A stretch of 11,183 bases of DNA from Bacteroidales bacterium UBA1266 (lineage in GTDB: Bacteria; Bacteroidota; Bacteroidia; Bacteroidales; WCHB1-69), in contig DBVK01000017.1 in assembly GCA_002308135.1 (NCBI GenBank), forward strand, positions 2,973-14,155, given 5' to 3'. This document shows, piece by piece, positions 8,001-11,183 of this stretch (the stretch's first letter is position 1; each line of letters opens with the position of its first letter). The translations under genes were made by a program, and so were the position numbers. Under the pieces are notes generated by a model that ran no database searches, was not told where the DNA came from, and worked only from the letters and a program-made list of their open reading frames with translations.

Positions 8001-11000
8001 TGGCACTTCGTATTCGTAATAGTTGTTGGTGGCATCCGTTCCTAAACGGATGAAGAAAGTCAGGTCGTTGGGACGGTTCTGGTCGGAAGCGTCCACATGC
8101 TCGGCATGGAGGTAAAAGCGGAGCGCACCGAAACGGCGAAGGTCGTAGGTGCAGTTCTTGTACACCGCGCGGGCGTCGCCGTCCATCAGGTTCAGCGCTC
8201 TCAGCACCAGGCTCTGCTCGTTCAGCTCAGCCACGTTGCTGGTCGTTGTGTACTGCTTCTCCCTGGAGACACCGCCGGGCATGCGGTATGGCACCGGCTC
8301 CCGGTAATAGTTTTCCTCCAGGTTCAGGGTGGAAACGGAGAAATTGCTGTTCCCTTCGGTAATGCCGCCGGGCGGATAATCACCATCCTCCTTCAGGTCA
8401 TCCGTGCAGGTGCGCCAGTCGCCGCGCACCAGCTCCAAGGTGGCGAAACGCAGTATCACCGGGTCGCTGAAGCCTTTCAGGAACATACGCATGAAACGTA
8501 TGGAGGAGAAATCGCTCAAATTGCCTATCACCGCATCCGGAGACTTGATGGGCACCTTGAACTGGTACCATTTCACCGAAACCACAGAGCCGTTATCCAA
8601 TTGTACGTTAGGGTTCTCCATCACATCCGTGATATAGCTTTCCCCGATTTTCATCTTGTCCGGGGAAAGATCGATCACATACTGGTAATAGCGCTCATCC
8701 TCGTTGAGGGTGTTGTCATTGTTGATGTCCTCCATGTTCGGCAGCGAAGAGGACTGGGTCGGATAGGACTCCGGATTGTCCGCATCCGTCGGAGAGTTGC
8801 CTTCCGTATTGTTGAAGTATTTGTAGCGCTGGGTGATTTTGAGGTCTTGGGCATCGTAATCCGAACCGCGGAAATAATGGTAGTCGTCAGCGGAGGGATC
8901 CCGCTCGAAAACCGCGTAGACCGAAGGGGACAGGATGTTTTTGACCGCTGCCAGGTAAGCGGCGTAATGCTCCTTTTCCATATCGTTGTGCAAACCGTCG
9001 TAACCCACATCCTGGTATTTGCGGGAGGAGACCTCCGTAGCGAAGGCGGAAACGATGGACTGGCTTACCGGGACACGTCCCCAAATTGTGGTGTCCACAC
9101 CGCTGCTGCCACCATCGGCAGGCAAGCCGTGTTCAAAAGATTTGCGTCCGTCGCGCAGAATATCCTCCGAAATGTCACCTAGGTTAATGTAGAGCTGTCC
9201 GCCGGAATGGGTGGGATTCTCATAGAACGGGTCCATCATCCAGAACTCAATGTATTCCACATTGCTGACTTCAAAATTCGTGTTGTCCAGCCGGCGCATG
9301 ACACCTCCCCAGCGGCTCGCCGGATCCTTCAGGCTTCCGTCCGGAAGCAGGCCGGAGGAAACGCCTGAAACACCGTAGGTGTCGAAATTATAGGGGCCGC
9401 GCTCCGAAGGATAGAAGGCCAGGTTGAAAATGGACAGGTAAGGGTCTTCACTGGTTGCATCCACGCTGCGGTATGGAAACACCTCCTTGATGAGCACCCG
9501 ACGGGCGTACATGTCGGATTTGTCCGCGGAAGTGATGTTATCGGGCGTACTGCTGCTGCTATTGTGGAAAAGCGGGTCGATAATGTACCAGGACAACAAG
9601 GCCCGGTTGAAACCGTATTGCAGCCCCGTGCCTATGGCCGCCTCCGGGAACATGCCGGGTCGGGTCTGGTTCTGCGGGGTGGAAGCCAGGTGCCACATGC
9701 CCACTGTCGTCAGGTTTGTAGTTGTTTGGGCCGCTTCAAAATCATCAATATACAAAGCTGCAGACGCTTTTTTGCCTATGCTGCGCGAATAGCCCGGGAG
9801 GAATTGGGCGAACTCCCCGTCAAACTTGATGGTAGAGGCCTGCTTGGAGCTGTAGTTCGGCAAATAGTTCAGCCAATTGGTGATTGCATGGGATTCTTTC
9901 TGGAAAGCGGTATTGAACCCCCAAATGGTGTTGTTGATGGGTTCTTCCCCGAAATTCACCTTGAAGGTTTCGGAACGCTCGCTCAGATTCAGCAGTGTGG
10001 CACCCACCAGGAAATGCTTGTTGATGGTATAGTCCGCATGCAGGCCAAGCATGGTTTGGGTGGTTCCCAGCGAGTTTTCGCTTTCAACGGAAACCGTAAT
10101 GGGCGTACCGGACTGCAAATAGTTTTCGTTGATGATACGCACCGTTCCGGCTGTGTAGTCAACCGTATAGTCAATGCCTTCGGAAAGCACAATGCCGCCC
10201 GCCAGCACCGTCACCGAGCCCTCGGACACATTGTAGGCGCCCAAGGAAATATCCGCCCCATAGGAGGATTTGTATCTTCCCTCCAAATAGAATTTGTTAC
10301 GGTTGGAATACTGCTGCGCCAATGTTTTTGTCAAGGAATACAAAGAGTCGAAGGCGTAAAGGTCGCCAGCTCCCGGACTGTTTTTCAATGCCTCACGCAA
10401 GTCCTTGCCGAAAGGCTCCGGTGTAGGGAAGAAGATTTTTCCGGACTCGGACTGTATGGTACCGCCCTCTGTAGACGCATGATCGATAAAATCAAACACA
10501 CCGTCGGGATATTCAGCCTGCTGGCTGTTCAGACGGTCCAAACCCATAATGCGGATCAGGGAAACACCCTGCAAGGCCTCCTCCACATTGGTGAAATAGC
10601 CTTTGCCAACCCCGTCGTCCTCGCCCTTGTAGAGCACATTCAGCCGGAAATCCTCTTCCGACACCTGATAGGCGCCCAGGGAATAGACGTTTTTCATCAT
10701 CAGTTTCCATAACGGGATCTGGGTGTTGACAGAGGTGCTGCGCAACAGTTTGACGATAAGGCAGCCCGGAGCCACCACCTCGTTGGAAAACTGTCCTACC
10801 TGATACACATTGGGGTCGCCTGCGACCGTATACTGGAAAGCCACCGCCAGCACCTGGTCGGAATTCAGGCGGGTGTTCAGGGATATGAAACCAAGTTTGG
10901 GGTTGAAGGTGTATTCGTTGGAAGTCAGCAGCCGCGCCAGTTCGATTTTCTCAAAATCCACACCGGAGGTCATGCCGCCCCTATAGGTTTTCAGATAGGT

Positions 11001-11183
11001 GGACACCTCACTGCTGTTGCGCATCCGGCCATAGTCAATACCCTCCAGAAAATCGTTGGCGTTGCTGTCCGGATAGGGTCCGCGGTTATTGGAACGGATG
11101 CGGTTGTTGTAAGGCTTGTCCTCACCCAAATCCGCGATTGCGATAATGTTACGGTTCTGGTCCACTGCCGAGCCAATATTGAG
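5013..11183 (-). CDS. sprA: SprA/Sov, T9SS outer-membrane translocon, 5' partial (C-terminal 2,056 residues)
   Basis: The frame is open to the right edge, and the residues before the first GTG (Leu-Asn-Ile-Gly-Ser-Ala) continue the family sequence, so the gene starts outside. Known SprA proteins are about 2,400-2,500 residues, so about 350-450 N-terminal residues with the signal peptide are missing. Numbering from the right-edge codon, recognisable family segments are: GFISLNTRLNSDQ near 90; FFPTPEPFGKDLR near 250; FLPGYSRSIGKKAS and YIDDFEAAQ near 460-480; ERGPYNFD near 590; FWMMDPF and INLGDISEDILRDGRK near 645-675; AEVWVNELRLGDFDE near 1160; and NSTLLPGF near 1613. In this family the protein is a very large single-chain beta-barrel (36 strands in the Flavobacterium structure) that conducts folded cargo across the outer membrane, gated by partners such as PorV and Plug. 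The long strand-rich second half fits this. No frameshift or internal stop is present. It is convergent with the cargo-type gene pair to its left. Confidence 0.96.
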   Translation of the reverse strand, partial: LNIGSAVDQNRNIIAIADLGEDKPYNNRIRSNNRGPYPDSNANDFLEGIDYGRMRNSSEVSTYLKTYRGGMTSGVDFEKIELARLLTSNEYTFNPKLGFISLNTRLNSDQVLAVAFQYTVAGDPNVYQVGQFSNEVVAPGCLIVKLLRSTSVNTQIPLWKLMMKNVYSLGAYQVSEEDFRLNVLYKGEDDGVGKGYFTNVEEALQGVSLIRIMGLDRLNSQQAEYPDGVFDFIDHASTEGGTIQSESGKIFFPTPEPFGKDLREALKNSPGAGDLYAFDSLYSLTKTLAQQYSNRNKFYLEGRYKSSYGADISLGAYNVSEGSVTVLAGGIVLSEGIDYTVDYTAGTVRIINENYLQSGTPITVSVESENSLGTTQTMLGLHADYTINKHFLVGATLLNLSERSETFKVNFGEEPINNTIWGFNTAFQKESHAITNWLNYLPNYSSKQASTIKFDGEFAQFLPGYSRSIGKKASAALYIDDFEAAQTTTNLTTVGMWHLASTPQNQTRPGMFPEAAIGTGLQYGFNRALLSWYIIDPLFHNSSSSTPDNITSADKSDMYARRVLIKEVFPYRSVDATSEDPYLSIFNLAFYPSERGPYNFDTYGVSGVSSGLLPDGSLKDPASRWGGVMRRLDNTNFEVSNVEYIEFWMMDPFYENPTHSGGQLYINLGDISEDILRDGRKSFEHGLPADGGSSGVDTTIWGRVPVSQSIVSAFATEVSSRKYQDVGYDGLHNDMEKEHYAAYLAAVKNILSPSVYAVFERDPSADDYHYFRGSDYDAQDLKITQRYKYFNNTEGNSPTDADNPESYPTQSSSLPNMEDINNDNTLNEDERYYQYVIDLSPDKMKIGESYITDVMENPNVQLDNGSVVSVKWYQFKVPIKSPDAVIGNLSDFSSIRFMRMFLKGFSDPVILRFATLELVRGDWRTCTDDLKEDGDYPPGGITEGNSNFSVSTLNLEENYYREPVPYRMPGGVSREKQYTTTSNVAELNEQSLVLRALNLMDGDARAVYKNCTYDLRRFGALRFYLHAEHVDASDQNRPNDLTFFIRLGTDATNNYYEYEVPLIYTPWFTTDTAQIWPSDNNIYIRLQHLIDAKQERNIANRNGASYPVNQRYAVPDDGRMIYVKGNPNLADVNVILMGLRNPRKQSLHDEDDMLPKSAEVWVNELRLGDFDESSGWAARGNLSVDLADLGDVSTAACIRTAGFGALESTTYGRQDETTTALSVATNLEIGKLLPQKWNVSIPMHYDYSRNAATPEFNTLNPDVKLKEDLKTYKSQAEKDSIRSQNVDLVTRQNFNIVNFRKNRGEGKGKMHPWDIENFYVTYAYTQERRRDEDYEYDDQHTHKGILGYTFSPNPKNYKPFANLSKSKSLKLITDFNFYLLPKTLSFTTEMYRTYNESKLRNRSSGIIITDPMFTKNIEWSRDYELGWDLTQALKLTFSAQAEAVVDEPQGRIDTREKKDSIWSNVMSLGRMNVYNQTFNASYQLPINKVPGLQWITSSVRYGSKYGWTSAAPAVSYVGNTVENSNSKQFNLTANFTNLYNKSKYLQKVNRGTFGSSLKDKPILKSKQEAQKQLLLNAQKDSLKPNPKLPPNIGKEVLDNFLRLAMLLKNVTFTYTEGNSTLLPGFMFEPDALGMSFKNSYAPGFLFVFGDQTDISPVAMQNGWLTTSSMLNDPFMQRKNTNMQFQVNMEPMKDFRIRVTGSRVYSNVYQYNYLYDSLTGAYGTYTTRRSGNFNITTIGLSTFFEKNGKDYSNAVFAQFKANRLLIADRLAKRREAEQLYYTRGSGEFPDGYGSSNQEVLSYAFLSAYLGKDAKSISLSSPFMNIPLPNWNVNYTGISRIPGLDKIFQNVTLSHAYTCVYQVGSYATNLAYNESEGSLQNMRDALNNFISQYEFGQLSLTENMNPIIGVDVKMQNNFQFKTSWKKSRTVTLSTAAFQITENANNEFSIGVGYRFKDLKVTYNFAGVHKQSIADLVLNASVSLRDNKTILRKIEEDLNQVSAGQKLLYIDFTAEYQLTKQISIAAFYEHTLNTPALSSAYKNLKIESGISLKINFSQL
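8694..8729 (-). other. EF-hand-like 12-residue acidic loop inside SprA
   Basis: Residues 819-830 (numbered from the right-edge codon) read DINNDNTLNEDE. Positions 1, 3, 5 and 12 are D, N, D and E, and position 8 is Leu, matching the ligand and hydrophobic positions of a canonical EF-hand loop; position 6 is Asn rather than the usual Gly. The loop is followed by RYYQYVIDL, a strand rather than an obvious helix, so this would be an isolated calcium loop in an extracytoplasmic domain rather than a paired EF-hand. Metal binding is inferred from spacing only. Confidence 0.45.

Noticed and set aside
8097..9182. 361-residue plus-strand open frame opposite sprA
   Set aside because: It overlaps strongly conserved SprA motifs on the other strand and its Val/His/Arg-rich sequence resembles no family; shadow.
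9564..10712. 382-residue plus-strand open frame opposite sprA
   Set aside because: It is antisense to conserved SprA segments (for example PFGKDLR and YIDDFEAAQ) with no domain of its own; shadow.
11163..11165. GTG (minus strand) as the sprA start
   Set aside because: The frame continues to the right edge with residues that fit the SprA family, and no signal peptide follows; SprA homologs are several hundred residues longer.

Overview
The window comes from a Bacteroidota genome with roughly balanced base composition (by eye). The assignment rests on protein families that are essentially confined to that phylum: a SprA/Sov translocon of the type IX secretion system (T9SS) and a protein ending in a gliding-motility-associated (CHU_C, 'type B') T9SS sorting domain. 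A signal peptide ending in Ala-Gln is also typical of the phylum. Genus and order cannot be read from the sequence.

Layout: (1) nt 2-4024, plus strand: the C-terminal 1,340 residues of a very large secreted protein, an array of about ten PKD-like domains followed by the type B sorting domain; its N-terminus lies upstream of the window. (2) nt 4049-4076: a near-perfect intrinsic terminator in the 73-bp gap. (3) nt 4098-4952, plus strand: a complete 284-residue protein with a signal peptide that looks like a small outer-membrane beta-barrel. (4) nt 4979-5012: an imperfect stem-loop in the 60-bp gap between convergent stops. (5) nt 5013-11183, minus strand: the C-terminal 2,056 residues of SprA; its N-terminus and promoter lie beyond the right edge. 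No RNA genes, mobile elements, CRISPR arrays or intergenic stretches over 75 bp are present. The window is almost entirely coding.

How the genes could work together: SprA forms the giant outer-membrane pore through which T9SS cargo leaves the periplasm. The PKD/CHU_C protein is by its C-terminal domain a T9SS cargo, probably a surface filament or adhesin. In several Bacteroidota, type B cargo needs a small outer-membrane protein of the PorP/SprF family encoded next to it. The small barrel-like gene sits in that position but does not show the usual PorP/SprF look, so it is a candidate non-canonical partner (inference). The most checkable curiosities are a regular cysteine pair in almost every PKD repeat, an unusual cysteine-rich stretch within the array, the hairpin placed tightly before the barrel gene, and a 12-residue EF-hand-like loop in SprA. 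I see no clear evidence of a wholly new system; this looks like a T9SS cargo/translocon locus with some unusual details.
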